Assembly (NCBI RefSeq): GCF_019578655.1
Contig: NC_063260.1
Span: 27,304,888-27,368,887 of the forward strand
From: Ricinus communis
Lineage: Eukaryota; Streptophyta; Magnoliopsida; Malpighiales; Euphorbiaceae
Reading direction: 5' to 3'
Length of the DNA: 64,000 bases
In this document: positions 23,401-36,200 of the stretch, piece after piece
Layout: each line of letters starts with the position of its first letter
Position numbering within the stretch: the stretch's first letter is position 1
Notes under the pieces: generated by a model
Seen by the model: the letters and a program-made list of their open reading frames with translations, nothing else
Told to the model about the DNA's origin: nothing
Database searches by the model: none
Made by a program: the position numbers and the translations under genes

Positions 23401-24975
23401 TTAATTTTTCCTCTCTTCGTGTGTAATTGCGTGAACTAATTTTGACTGGAAATGCTCCTTTGTTTTGTTCTCTTGTGCTATTTCATTTATGGATGAATTG
23501 ATGATGCAAATTGTATCTCTTTACCTCTCTAATATGCTGGAACAAATTCTAGATCTCTTAATGATATTTTTAGTCAAATAGTTCTCATATAGTTTATCTA
23601 CTCAGCAGAGAGCTGGTGTTTTATTTTTACAATGTACCAAAAGAAAGAGAGGAAGATGGTGTGTTTTTAAAATACATGCGTGCCTTTTGGAAATCATTCT
23701 CCTTATGTTAATTGCATTTGTAATCTTAAATTCTAAATATAATATTTTTCACACATGTATGTGGCAGGGCTCCCTCTGTGTTTAGTATTCTTCTACTATT
23801 ACTACGTGATTCTTCAAACTTCAAGATCAGGATACAAGCTGCAGCTGCTTTGGCTGTGCCAGCCTCAGTGCTTGGTGGGTAGTCAACCTTATACGTTGTT
23901 CTACTGTTATGATCAAGATGAATATGATTTTGTTTACTTTAGCACATAAAGATTCCTTTTTGAGCTTTCACTGCTGGTAGAACTTCCCAGTGACCCAATT
24001 ATCATAATTATTTATAGCATTTGATGCGATGATGCTTCTTAAAGATGCTGTAATAATTTATTAGGTGACTATATGCTGTTTATTTAATGCAGACTATGGC
24101 GAATCCTTTTCGGATATTGTTCAAGGCCTGGAGCATGTAGCTGAAAATCTAGGTTCAGACAAGATATCAACACCATCAAGTTTCAAATACAGGGTTGCGC
24201 TTGATAAGCAGGTCAAGCTCCTATTATTTCTTCTTACAGCATTCTGAATCATCTGTTCTCTAGAATGTAAAAGATATTGACTACTTAAGAGATTCTGGTG
24301 GTGTTTAATTTTTGTAGTTTTTTGTTCTGTCAGAAAATGCTTTGGTTTTCTTTCTTGCTTAATGCATTGAACTGATGATGGATAGTCTGATGCATAGTCC
24401 TAATGTATATCCCTTTATTCCTGAGTTGTAGATCAAGTCTCTTCCACATCACCTGACTTCATACTTCTCTTTCCACGTGTTTTACTTTGTCGCAGGTAAC
24501 ATCAACCCTGTTGCATGTTGTTAGCCTTGCTTCTAGCTCTGATAACCAACTCCTGAAAGATTTTCTTGTGAAGGTAAGCGTTTTATTTATGCAATTACTG
24601 GGGAAAAATGCTATAAAAATTTATCCTTTCTGGGAAATCATGCTTTCTGCCCATAATTAGAAAGGAAGGGTGGGGATAGTGCATTTACTATTCTCTACTG
24701 CAGTACTTTTCTCCTTAGTGAAATTTTTTAAGATCCAGCTCAAGCTCATAGTCATCTTCCTGTGTCCCTTACAGAAAGCGCCATTTCTGGAGGAGTGGTT
24801 AAAGGTTCTCTGCTTCTCACTTGGGGAGACAAGTGGGAAGCCCGAGGTTGGAAATTCTATTGCAAAGAAACAGGTGATATCCGAGGCAATAAATTCTCTC
24901 ATAAAAGTGTTTGAGAGCAAGAATCATCATGCAATTGCACAGAAATTTGAGAAACTGGAGGAGAGCATACAGTGA
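14467..24975 (+). CDS. HEAT repeat-containing protein 6-like (ARM/HEAT superfamily)
   Basis: Large alpha-solenoid protein, plant counterpart of animal HEATR6; likely a scaffold, function in plants not established. Twenty-eight exons, 1151 aa: 14467-14667, 14754-14849, 14929-15080, 15172-15442, 15523-15590, 15724-15793, 15910-16275, 16598-16677, 16790-16841, 17155-17308, 17436-17523, 18207-18309, 18431-18521, 18868-18965, 19911-20093, 20738-20986, 21343-21438, 21562-21656, 21763-21826, 21920-22007, 22102-22175, 22876-22945, 23063-23130, 23246-23319, 23768-23874, 24093-24211, 24496-24573, 24775-24975. All borders are GT-AG and phases agree. Residues 4-10 are a Ser run; 339-346 hold PYRPPHLR, typical of the DUF4042 region, followed by a Ser/Asp-rich linker. 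Several HEAT-like units follow (VRIASASALAVML, VRTASVTCFAG, VRITASWALANICESL, VKSNAVRALGNLSRLI, VQWNVCHALSNLF, IRIQAAAALAVPASVL). The start is the first in-frame ATG. Confidence 0.93.
14861..14882. repeat. (TC)11 tract in intron 2 of the HEATR6-like gene
   Basis: Pure TC dinucleotide run just upstream of exon 3; it adds to the pyrimidine-rich intron. Confidence 0.85.
20055..20640 (+). repeat. Diverged tandem duplication of an exon end and intron 15
   Basis: Two units of about 290 bp. Unit A (about 20055-20345) begins in the last part of exon 15 (GGGTTTACTGGGGAAAAGG) and runs into intron 15. Unit B (about 20350-20640) begins GGGTTTAATGGGAGAAATC and follows the same order: a decayed copy of the exon end with GGGTAGGC in place of the donor AAGGTAGAC, then GATCCTTTA, then a block like CCAATTGGCCACAGGCAGAT (unit A: TAATTAGCCACAAGTAGAT), then a TTTTCATGAGCAACT block (unit A: TTTTAGTGAGTAACT). 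Only the unit A donor is used in the model. Confidence 0.75.
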
Positions 24976-27900
24976 ATGAGAAAATCATTAATCACTTGGT
25001 TTGTGCATGTTCTGACATTGTTGGATTAAATGATTTGGCTGCATATATGGAACTGGTGTTTTACTCCCAATATCGTTCTATAGTGCAAGTAGAAAGTCAG
25101 TCCTTGTAAGGTACATGATTCCTCTAATGGAGATGGAGGAGAGTGAATACTGTGGAGCAATCACTCAACTGAAAAGGTTCCAAGTTTTTACAGGTGAGTA
25201 TCCATTTCAATTTCTCTAACGTCCCCCGCACATGAAATTCCATTGGGATTGGAGCATGCCATAATCAAAGTCCCGCCCTCTACCACTTACCTCATAAGTT
25301 TGTAGGTGACATGGTATTTTCATGCAAAATTCGACTGGAATTTGAGTTGTGAACGAGTTGAGAGTCATTTTTTTATAATCACCTAATGACGAAAAACGTG
25401 GTGGATTGCTGATTTGTACATAACAAGATTTGATATTATCATAAAAAGAAAGAACCAATGTTCTTTAATTTATAGTTTTCATTATATTTGAATGGACATT
25501 TGTGGAATGTGCAAAATGCTAGGGAGTGTTGGTATATCATATCCAGTAGCGGTTGAAGTTGAAAAGGGAATAACGCAATCTGGGCCTTTGGATGACGTTG
25601 CCATTACAACAACAAAGCTTCTTTTGTTACTACTTATAAGGGAACAGTGCTTCTTACCACTTAAATTGCACGGTTGAGAGACACGGATTATTCTTTCAAG
25701 TCAAAGGTTTTCCTTTTTCCTTATAATGAAGTCCTAAGGGTTACTCATGATGAAGGTCCAGTGGGCAGTAGCTAATAAAATAATGAATATATTCACGCAT
25801 ACCATTGGTTCGTACATAATAATCATTAATGTACAAATACTGAGACCTGACAATTGATGAGTTGAATGAATAAGGACAAAAATGCAAATCTTTTTTAACT
25901 AAAGGCGAGACCACCAACTTCCAACTTCCAATTAATGTACAAATAAATGGGTTCATAATGCTAGTGGTAATGCTAGGGCTTGCTTCTTACTTCTTCCTCT
26001 GTTTTTACTGGAGCTGCCGAGCAAGAAGGGGCCTTGTCCTCAACCCGTATATGGTTATGGTTAGATACAAAAAGTACATCTTTATTGGTACAACACTGCG
26101 CAGCCATGGTTAGTTATCTATTGCCCTGTGGTTGGAAAATCTAATTCAATATGGGCTATTTCTCATCTTTACGATTGCCAAACTTGTATCAATAGCAATA
26201 TGATTTCTCTAAATTTCAATTAAAACGATAATGTCATTCACTTCACTTGCCAACTCCAAATGAAGATGATACAAAAATTAAGAATAAAATAAAATAGTTT
26301 CATTTATTTTCAAGTATAGAATTTAATTAAAGTATATCACTTTAGATTTTATTTCAAATACATCATTTTATTATTATGAGTAGAATTTACCTTTATAAAA
26401 TAGAATTGCATTGTATAATTGACGAGTTATTGAAAGAGAGATAGAGAGGAAGGCATGTTTGAGCTTTGGCATAGGATCCCGGACAATTGCTCAAGTAAGT
26501 GGAGTTGTCACTGTTGATCTTTAATGGTAATTTTTATTTCAAAAAGCATTTCCAAGGATATCTTTTATGTTAATTCTTATAAGTATAAAAGTTTTATTTT
26601 ATTTTTTCTTTTTTAACTCTTGCAAATAGATTAAATCAACTTAACAATATCAATTCGTAAAATGTCTACAAATTTAAATCTAAACAAAGAGTAAAATATA
26701 GAAAACAAACCAACTCTTTATTATATATTTCCATAGAATAAACAACACACTAGCATGTTATTTTATATGATATTCTTTATAATATATAATGCATTGAAGA
26801 TGCTTATGCAAGCATCTCCTTAAAGAGCAATGAAAAGTATTTAAATAAATATTAAATATAAGGTGTCAATGTTTTACTTTTAAGTCCAATAAACTTATTA
26901 TATTGTACATTTTCTTCAATGTTAGTAATTTTAGCCTTTTTCCTTTTCTTATTAATAAAAAATAAAATTACAAATATCTATTAATAAAGTGTATAAAGCT
27001 TTTCATGCATTTATTAAAATTAAAATTAAAATTAAATTTCACTTTTTAAATATGAAAAATCAATCCAATTTTTACTTTTGTATTCAAAAAAAAATAAAAA
27101 ATATTAAAAGTTTATTTTATAAAATGACTATTAGCAATAAAGAAGTACAAAAAGAGTGATTTGCAAATATTGTGATACTTATTGTGGTCCCACCTAGCAC
27201 TCAACATTTTTCCAACTTTTTTGTTTTACAGATATTAGATTTTAGAAGAGTATAATTTTTTTTATTTTCCTTTTTACTAAAAGAAAATAAAACTTATATT
27301 ATTAAAAAATTTATTTTTATGTTGAATTTATCAAATTATTTTGCACTTAAGAACATATATGTTAGTTAGTTATTTTTTTTATTATAGATATTATTATTAT
27401 ATTATTAATTTTAATTTTTTAAATCCTTTTAATTTAAGGTCAAAAATAAAAATATGAGTGAGGATGGGAAATTATGATAATAGAAGCAATTATATTTTAT
27501 ATATGTTTTGTGTTTGATATATAATGAAAACCAAATTTATCTACTATTGATATCAACAATAATATTTAATTATTAATTTAAATTAGTAATATTTAATTTA
27601 TGATTATTATATACGATAAATTTTTGAAATTAATATTTATATAAATATTAAATTATTATATAGATAAATTGTAAAGTTAATTAAATTTAAAAAATAAATA
27701 AAAATAATAACATTTAATTAATTAATCAATAAGTAATATATATAATTGATCAATTTAATATTAAATTAAATTAATAAATTATTAATCAAAATAATAATAA
27801 AATATTTTTAATAAAGTTGTAAACATTTAATTATATTAATAATTTATTAAAGGTAAAATAATAATATTTTTTATAAAATATTTATAAATATTTAATTATA

Positions 27901-28300
27901 TTATTTATTGAAATTAAAATAATATTACTTTTATAAATTATATAGTCACGTTATAAGGGATCGAAAAACAAAAGCATAAGCTTTGAGATTGTTATTATGA
28001 CGATGATGTTGGATTAGGATTTAGGAAAAAGAAAGCAAAAATAAAGTAGCAACCGAAGAAGAAAGCAAAAGAAAACAGAAAAAAGGAACCTAAAAAGCAG
28101 GAAAATGTTGAAAAGCAGAGAGTAAAATTAAAATAGGAAAACAGAGATGGAGGAGAGTGAATTGAGGCTGGTCAGTATGCTGCATATTCTCAGAAACTGC
28201 CACCACCTTGTCCTTTTTTATTAAGACCAAATCAATCCACACTCCCCCTCCATTTTTGGAATTGAACCACCCAAAAAATAATTAAAAATATCCATTGCAA
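24976..28300. other. 3' flank of the HEATR6-like gene and a long AT-rich intergenic stretch
   Basis: 24976-25200 probably holds the HEATR6-like 3' UTR. 25200-26150 has mixed composition and could contain old transposon sequence, but no domain is readable. 26200-27960 is extremely AT-rich with no coding signal. 27960-28300 becomes purine-rich, then CT-rich on approach to the methyltransferase leader. Confidence 0.6.
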
Positions 28301-28388
28301 CCCAACCCAACCACAACCTCTCCTCTTCTCTTTCATTTTTATTTATTAACATATATTTCATATTCACCACCACCCTGTTCTTCCTGTA

Positions 28389-28442
28389 ATGGCGGAGACC
28401 TTCCACGTTCCTTTTTCTTTTTACCCATTTTTATATCCTTGA
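28389..28442 (+). CDS. Possible upstream ORF in the methyltransferase leader
   Basis: ATG at 28389 opens a 17-codon frame (starts MAETFHVPF, ends FLYP, stop TGA) in the CT-rich region that should be the first, non-coding exon of the PMT gene. It counts as a uORF only if transcription starts upstream of it, which the sequence alone cannot show. If translated it could dampen initiation at 29432. Confidence 0.3.
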   Translation: MAETFHVPFSFYPFLYP

Positions 28443-28644
28443 ACCTTCTTTCCATTTGCTTCCATGTCCCTTTTTTAGCTCTTCTTCTTCTTCTTCTTCT
28501 TTCATTTTTCTTTTCCATTTTTCTTTATTATGTACTCATTCTAGTAACTAGTAGTATAAGTATAATCACTTCGCTTGTAGCTTTACATGATCGTTCTCTT
28601 GGGAGAGTGAAGGGCTGGTCTTAGCTCAGAGTCACCTTCTTCAG

Positions 28645-29411
28645 GTACGCCACTTTTCTTTTTTCTTTTTTTACTTTTTCCTTCTTAACAGCAAAAAAAG
28701 AAAAAAGAAGTTTGTTTATGCTTGAACACATGTTAAATTTGCTAGTACTCGTTCGCTAGATTCATATTTCCTCAGGAGCCGGAAAGTAATTTGTTTTTGT
28801 CTGGGGTTTCTATTCCGTTGTCTAAATGACAAAAATAACTCTGTTTATGTGAAGCAATGTTTTAAAAAAAGTTACTTCTTCTCTCCTTCTTTACTTTAGT
28901 TTCTGCTATCTTCTGTTTTGTGTTTGATTTAACTTTCCAGCTAGTGCAGCTTGTTCTTGAGCATTCTATCTGAGTTTGGTCATGTGCAAATTCTAATTAA
29001 ATCTTTTTTTCCTTTTTGTTTATTTACACTTGTTCAATTTCTTATCTTTCAGTCGAAATTTGGATAGACTTTAATTATTGTACTGTACTGTCTCTGCTTC
29101 CTTTCCTATATTTGGTAAGACAAGTAAAATTGCTTCATAAAGAAGGGAATCACTAATTTGGAATGTGTTCTTCATAATGTCTGTTGGTAATTGAGATCAT
29201 GCATCGGTTAGTCTCTCAACGACTTTGTGGGCATCCTTCTCTGTCAGATTGACAGCAATTTCTTTCCCTTTTTGACAAAGAATGAATGGTAGTATAGAAG
29301 TTGTAACCTTTGGGTTTGATGCTTGTTTTGAGCACGTTGACAGCTAGCTTTTAGAAAATGATGAATATGTTCTCTTATATGACTATTTCTTTTGTGTTCA
29401 TATATTTGCAG
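28645..29411 (+). other. Predicted 5' UTR intron of the methyltransferase gene
   Basis: A donor CTTCAG|GTACGC at 28644/28645 and acceptor TTTGCAG|AAG at 29411/29412 border a T-rich stretch. The ATG of the coding sequence lies 20 bp after the acceptor. Leader introns of this size are common in plant genes of this class and often raise expression. Inferred from splice-site quality and base composition. Confidence 0.55.
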
Positions 29412-29431
29412 AAGTTCAGTCACAGACGAGA

Positions 29432-31791
29432 ATGGCAAAGGAGTACAGTGGATCACCCAAACATCATCAGCTTGAATCCAAAAGGAAGCGTTTAACTTGG
29501 ATCTTTGGGGTCAGTGGCCTTTGCATATTGTTTTACGTTTTGGGAGCTTGGCAGAGTACCAGTCCTCCCACCAATCGCGCTGAGGTCTACAATAAAGTTG
29601 GTTGTGACGTTGCAACCCCTACAGCAGCCAATGCTAATCCATCATCATCATCATCATCGGCACTCCTGGACTTCAATAGCCATCATCAGATTGAAATCAA
29701 CACTACTGATGCAGTTGCCGAGTTTCCACCATGTGATATGTCCTACAGTGAGTATACTCCTTGCCAACATCCAGAGAGAGGAAGGAAATTTGATAGGAAC
29801 ATGTTGAAATACAGAGAAAGGCATTGCCCAACAAAGGAAGAATTGCTCCTTTGCCTAATACCTGCCCCTCCAAAATATAAAACCCCTTTCAAATGGCCTC
29901 AGAGCCGTGATTATGCCTGGTATGACAATATTCCTCACAGAGAACTCAGCATTGAGAAGGCTGTGCAGAACTGGATTCAATTAGAGGGTGATCGTTTCAG
30001 ATTCCCTGGGGGAGGCACCATGTTCCCTCGTGGAGCTGACGCTTACATAGATGATATAAATGAGCTTGTACCTCTTACTGGCGGAGCCATCAGAACTGCA
30101 ATTGACACAGGCTGCGGAGTAAGTAGATCAAAATAGTCTGGTATATTTTGGCCTTAATGTTTTAATTCCTCAAGCTACCTGTGTTCCCAAAAAGAATGTA
30201 AGACATTCCGAGACTAACATGTGCTCTGTTCTCATTTCATTGATGTGGGAATCAAGGTTGCAAGTTGGGGTGCCTATCTATTGAAGCGGGATATCCTAGC
30301 CATGTCTTTTGCACCACGGGACACACATGAAGCACAGGTCCAGTTTGCATTGGAGAGGGGAGTTCCTGCTATGATTGGCATCATGGCTTCGCAAAGACTT
30401 CCTTATCCAGCCAGGGCTTTTGACATGGCTCATTGTTCCCGTTGCTTGATACCTTGGAATAACTATGGTAATTAAGGTCTTAATTTGACTTACATTTTTC
30501 AGAAACAAAAACAAACTATGTGGTTGGGAAAGAATAACTATGTGGTTTCCTCTGGTCTCAACATTTTACAGATGGTCTATATCTAATTGAAGTGGACAGA
30601 GTCTTGAGGCCTGGTGGTTATTGGATTCTCTCTGGTCCTCCTATTAATTGGAAAAAATACTGGAGAGGTTGGGAAAGAACCCAAGAAGATTTGAAGCAAG
30701 AGCAGGACTCGATTGAGGATGTAGCCAAGCGCCTGTGCTGGAAGAAAGTGGTTGAAAAGAATGATCTTTCCGTTTGGCAAAAGCCTATCAACCACATGGA
30801 ATGTGTTAGAAGCAGGAAGATCTATAAAACTCCACACATTTGCAAGTCAGACAACCCAGATGCTTCATGGTATGGTACTCACTCTCTCTTTCTCACAATA
30901 CACACCGTCGTGATCCTAATTTGGAATTCTTTTTTCTCAAAAAAAAAAAAAAAAATCCTTGCTTTAACATTTAATACCTTTTGGCATTGCATATAAAAAA
31001 AATAAAAACAAAAGGTACAAAGACATGGAAGCTTGCATAACCCCATTGCCAGAGGTAAGCAGCTCAGATGAAGTTGCTGGTGGTGCAGTGGAGAAATGGC
31101 CAGAGCGTGCATTTGCGATTCCTCCCAGAGTTCTTAGTGGTTCAATACCAGGCATCAATGCTAAGAAATTCAAGGAGGATACCGAACTGTGGAAGGACAG
31201 AGTATCACATTATAAGCACATAATTAGCCCCCTGACGCAAGGGCGATATCGGAATGTGATGGACATGAATGCCTACCTTGGTGGATTTGCTGCTGCCCTG
31301 TTGAAGTATCCAGTGTGGGTTATGAATGTGGTGCCTGCCAATTCAGACCACGACACACTTGGTGTGATCTTTGAACGAGGGTTTATCGGGGCATATCAGG
31401 ATTGGTGCGAGGCATTCTCGACATACCCAAGAACATATGACCTCATCCATGCCGGTGGAGTGTTCAGTATATATCAGGACAGGTAAGACCTAGAATTGTT
31501 GGAAAGTTTATATTTTGCATAATGACATTGTTGAACGTGTGATTTGTGATTGTAAATTCAAGGTGTGACATCACGTACATCCTGCTAGAGATGGATAGAA
31601 TTCTGAGGCCAGAAGGGACGGTTATTTTCAGGGACACAGTAGAGGTCCTCGTTAAGATACAGAGCATAACAAATGGGATGAGATGGAAGAGTCAGATTAT
31701 GGACCATGAAAGTGGACCATTTAATCCAGAGAAAATCCTTGTTGCCGTCAAAACTTATTGGACTGGTCAAGCTTCTCAGAAAGAACACTAG
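29432..31791 (+). CDS. PMT18: Probable methyltransferase PMT17/PMT18-like (QUA2/TSD2 family)
   Basis: Golgi type II membrane protein of the plant putative SAM-dependent methyltransferase family (formerly DUF248), implicated in pectin homogalacturonan methylation. Five coding exons: 29432-30118, 30257-30467, 30572-30869, 31015-31482, 31563-31791; 630 aa, about the family length. A short Lys/Arg-rich cytosolic tail precedes a membrane anchor at about residues 24-43. Then come a Ser-rich stem, the [13 protein letters not shown] segment, [22 protein letters not shown], the SAM-binding motif [15 protein letters not shown], the [14 protein letters not shown] motif and [13 protein letters not shown]. 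The N-terminus (MAKEYSG...LGAWQ) and the end KTYWTGQ fit PMT17/PMT18 better than PMT2 or PMT14. The neighbouring genes favour PMT18, since the Arabidopsis PMT18 locus lies near the same set. No defect seen. Confidence 0.93.
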
Positions 31792-33285
31792 TAGAGGGTT
31801 AGTGTAATTTTTTCTTTTCTGGGAATCATTTGGTTCAATCAGATTTTGTTCGAGAATATGTAATTTTCCTATTGAGAAGGGCAAAAGAATAGGTTTGCTA
31901 AAACTCATTTACTTACATTGAAATGGCATATACACCGGAATGAGCCAAGCAAAAATGTATGTCCTCTATTTGTTCGTAATTCATCGATCGATGGTCACCT
32001 TGGTAGCAGCTGTATGCACTGATTTTCTATGCATACAACGTTAAATTATCTTCATGTCATGGTACTAGACAGTTTAAGAGCAAGCGGTGGACTTGAAAGG
32101 GTAGGTCAGAAACTTGAACTAGTGTATGCTCCCCTCTGTCTTTATTTAAAAAAAATAAATAAAAAAATCCTCCAGTAACTGGGTATTTCAGCAATTTCTA
32201 TTGCAGCTCACCTAATCAGAATTGGGAAAACCAACCCAAACTCCAAAAAATTTAATACACACTTAAATTTCAGTAAACTAGACGGTATAATGTTCTTTTA
32301 ACCAAAGAAAAAGAAAAGAAAGGAAAGAAGAGACGAGAGAGTAATGAAGCTATCCGGAATAGAAATCCAAATGCACTCTCATCTAACAAGATAAGGTGTA
32401 AAGTAAAATAAGATAATATGAGTAATGAAGCTAGAGAAAACCTTGACAAATACAAGAAACAAACAAGAGTAATGACTATAGTTGGTAATGCAAATCAATC
32501 GTCCTTTACTTATTTGCTTTCTCCAACGAGGAACATATAGTCGTGTGGTTTAGATAGCGCCCACTAATAGTTTAGACTGAAAGTCGTTGTAAAAAGATGA
32601 TCCAGAAGCAACTCTAATATTTTACTTTTCAAGACTATTATTTATTGGAATAAAAAGGTAACCCACCAAAATAAAGAAGACTTCCTTCTCAATTCTTGAA
32701 AATGGAATCTGATTATTGCTTAAAAAAATTCAAATAAACAAGGAACAAAATCTTTTTTTCTTTTTTTTTTCTTGTTTCTCAATATCTCATTCCGTTGGGG
32801 GAATAAATACCAATATTTGTATAAATGGGATTTTTCATAGCAACTGTATAAAAGAAAAAAGAAATGAAATTTATGAAAAGAAAAATAGTAATTATTTAAA
32901 TCAACGAAAAAATAAATAGAAAAAATGAAAAAGAGATTAGAGTCCACATAAAATAGTGCGTCCGCCGCAGAGGGAGAGAGAGAGGCTGTGTTATCGAAAA
33001 AACAAGGAAAGCGCTGTTGTGAGATTAAAGACACATACAGAACCTGCATACGAATGGATAGCTCCCAAACTTATTAATTACATATTTATATATTATGTAA
33101 AAAAAACAGGAAGAGAGAGAGAGAGCATGACCGACGAGATAGCTTGAGGTGGCTGATTGCTTTGGTTCCCAATTGTTTAGAGGATCTTCCATTTAGATCA
33201 AACCAAAATTAAAAACAAAAAGAGAGAGATTATCCTATTCGTATCAAATCGATCATCAGAGTCAGTGATTGAGTGAAGTGGAGTT
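31792..33285. other. Intergenic region between PMT and TMEM120-like genes
   Basis: Probably the PMT 3' UTR followed by the TMEM120-like promoter and leader. A GA run lies at about 33111-33123. No supported coding sequence. Confidence 0.6.
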
Positions 33286-36200
33286 ATGGAGTCATCGACG
33301 TTGGAGGATTCAGCTAACAAGATAGAGGAAGAGGTGGAAAGAGTGGTGGAGCAGGCAAAACAAGTACAAGAAGCAGCGGCGTCTCTTATATCAAGGTCTA
33401 CTAACGATGAGCAGTCCCTCCGCCAGCGTGCTCTTTCGCTCGAATCTTCCATTCGCCGTTGCCGTTCCCTTTTCGACTCTCTCCTCTCCCGCAACCTCAT
33501 CCATCCCAAGCTTGCTGATAAGGCAATTTTTTTTTTTCATTTTTCATTTTTCTTTTGCATGATTCGATTCAATGTCAATTGCAAATTAAAATTGAATTCT
33601 GATGCAGCTGGATGAAGATTTACAAAGAGCCAGATGTATGATGGTTGATGGTGATGCCGCTGCTTTTCTTCCTTCCAAAGCTCAGGGTTTTATATCTATC
33701 CTTTTCTCTTTTTCTTTTTGAAAAAAAAAAGAAATTCTGATCCGTAGATTAATCCTTGTAATATATGTATATATGCATGATACAGGCGGGTTTCTTAAAA
33801 TGTTCCTGGGACCAATTAATGTCCGTGCCTCTCGCAAAGACGTTCAATTGAAGGTTAAAGAGGAGTACAACAGTTATAGGGATAGAACTGCCCTTCTCTT
33901 TCTTCTTTTTCCATCACTTCTTCTGATTCTAAGATCTTGGCTCTGGGATGGATGTTTGCCCGCTTTTCCTGTTCAACTCTACCAGGCTTGGCTTTTGTTC
34001 CTCTATACAGGCTTGGCTTTGCGTGAAAATATTCTCAGATCCAATGGAAGTGATATTCGTCCTTGGTAATTCTCTCTCCCCTTTTACCCCTCTTCTATCT
34101 AACCGTGATTACATGGAACGTTTAAAGTAACTCTCCGTCACTCCTTTCAACTACTGCCTTTCTATTTGTCCACATACTGTAATAATCAATTCAGAAAACA
34201 TAGCTGCTGTTGCTACTTCACTACTACTACTACTATTACTACTAGGAAAATAATCATTCTTCCTGTGGAAAATTTTATTTGACAGGAGATACTAGAATTT
34301 ATTGATATTACAGTATTAGCAGTCTGTTATGATTATATAAGGGTAACATTTTCCTATGCCAAATATGTAGAACAGTGGTCAGTATAACTAACAGGAAATT
34401 TTAAAAATGTCTTCCCTGCTGTTTAGCTTTTTTGGAGCAACCAAGACCTTAAGCATGTCATTACATGTTTTCTTTGAGGTTAATTAGTTATCACAACAGT
34501 ACTGTTCTATTAGTTAGAAAATTGCTCGCAACAATGTAGCACCCTTTACTTAAGAGAGAATTGGAGACATTCATATTCACAACGGATTCAAAACTTAATT
34601 CAGTTTCTATGAATTCAGTTTCTATACGAGTGGTGTGTATTACTATCATAAAATATGATTAGTGATATCCTCACTGTTGACTTCTATAAGTACACATTTG
34701 GAAATAGTTATTTGAGGAATTTCTACTACAAATTCTTGTAGTTTTCTCAAGGTTTGGAAGAGAATGCATTTTTTCTATTTCCAATGGGGAAATTCTTAAA
34801 GTTCTGATCTACCATGAGCAGGGTCTAGCTTCCTCTTCTTTTTTTTTCCTTTAAAGTTTTTCTTTCCCTTCACTGTCGCTCTTCATTCAATCCAGTTGCT
34901 TTACTGGTTATTCACTGCCTGATATAAATGGGGATACTACTTACAATGCTAAACAATTCCATTTATGATTTTGGTATAAAAACATGATTTTAAGTATTGG
35001 AATCTCTTTTCTTGTCATTTTATGTGTTTCAGTAGGTGCCCAGGCATGCATGTATATACGTAGTGCAGAAGAAGTGTTGGAGGAAATTCAGATTTTTTCA
35101 TTCAGTGGGTTTTCTTGATATGGAAATGGGTTTTTCTTAATACAGCTCAACGTTCTAACTGTGTACATGTCTGGCTTTAGTGAGATGTAGCCTAGTGTGG
35201 TTAACTCTTTATCCATATGCCTATCTCTCCTTTCTTTTACTTTGTTTTATTTTATTTTATCTTTTTGGGTTTGGTGGGGTTGTCAGTCCTGTTTCCATTA
35301 TTAGTCTAATTTGCTCAATGAAGCCTGATTAACAAAAATATGATGTTTCCATCAGAAAAGCATAGGCATTTCTGTACTTTGATTTTTTCTTTTTATCAGT
35401 ATTAAGATACAGTATGATTCTGCAGGTGGATATACCATCATTATTGTGCTATGGTTATGGCCCTTGTTAGTCTTACGTGGGAGATTAAAGGACAACCAAA
35501 TTGTGCCCAGAAACAGGTTACTTTCTTTTCCTCTGTCTGCTAACGTTATTTGGCATATGCCTCTTTATATGATTACTGACAACTTAAAAGCTGTGTAGAG
35601 AGGGGTTCAACTTTTCTTGCAATGGGCTATGATGCAAGGTGTAGCCATGCTTCTACAGAACAGATATCAACGCCAAAGACTTTATACTCGTATCGCCTTG
35701 GGAAAGGTTTCATTTTGGACTATCGTATTTTTATTTCCATTGGATGCTCTACTTAGGATTTGATTTGTTTAATTTTTTGTTCTTTTTGACCCATTTTATC
35801 TGGTATAGCGGAAATGCCTCGTCTAATCTTTATTGTATTGTTATCATAGGCAAAGAGGATGGATGTTGTCTGGGGTGAAACAGCTGGTGTGGATGGCCAA
35901 TTGTGGCTTTTGTGCCCTATTCTCTTCATTTTGCAGGTGATTCATATTTTCACTTACTGCTGCTAAGATTAATAGATGAAAACTGCCTTGCTGTTTGCAT
36001 GATTTTATTAAGCCTAAATATGCAGATTGATTTCAATGACATTTCTTTTCTACAATAATTTGCCACGTTGTATGACATGCCACCATTCAAACTTTGAATA
36101 ATGAAGAAGCAAATGCTTTATGACATCAATTTTTTTAATCTGATTACAATAGTGGATTCATGTGAAAACTGGTTTGAGAATAGGCTACTTGGTTTTCATG

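Noticed and set aside
25190..25480. Possible retrotransposon LTR fragment after the HEATR6-like gene
   Set aside because: Composition and phrases looked LTR-like, but no termini or coding neighbours support it.
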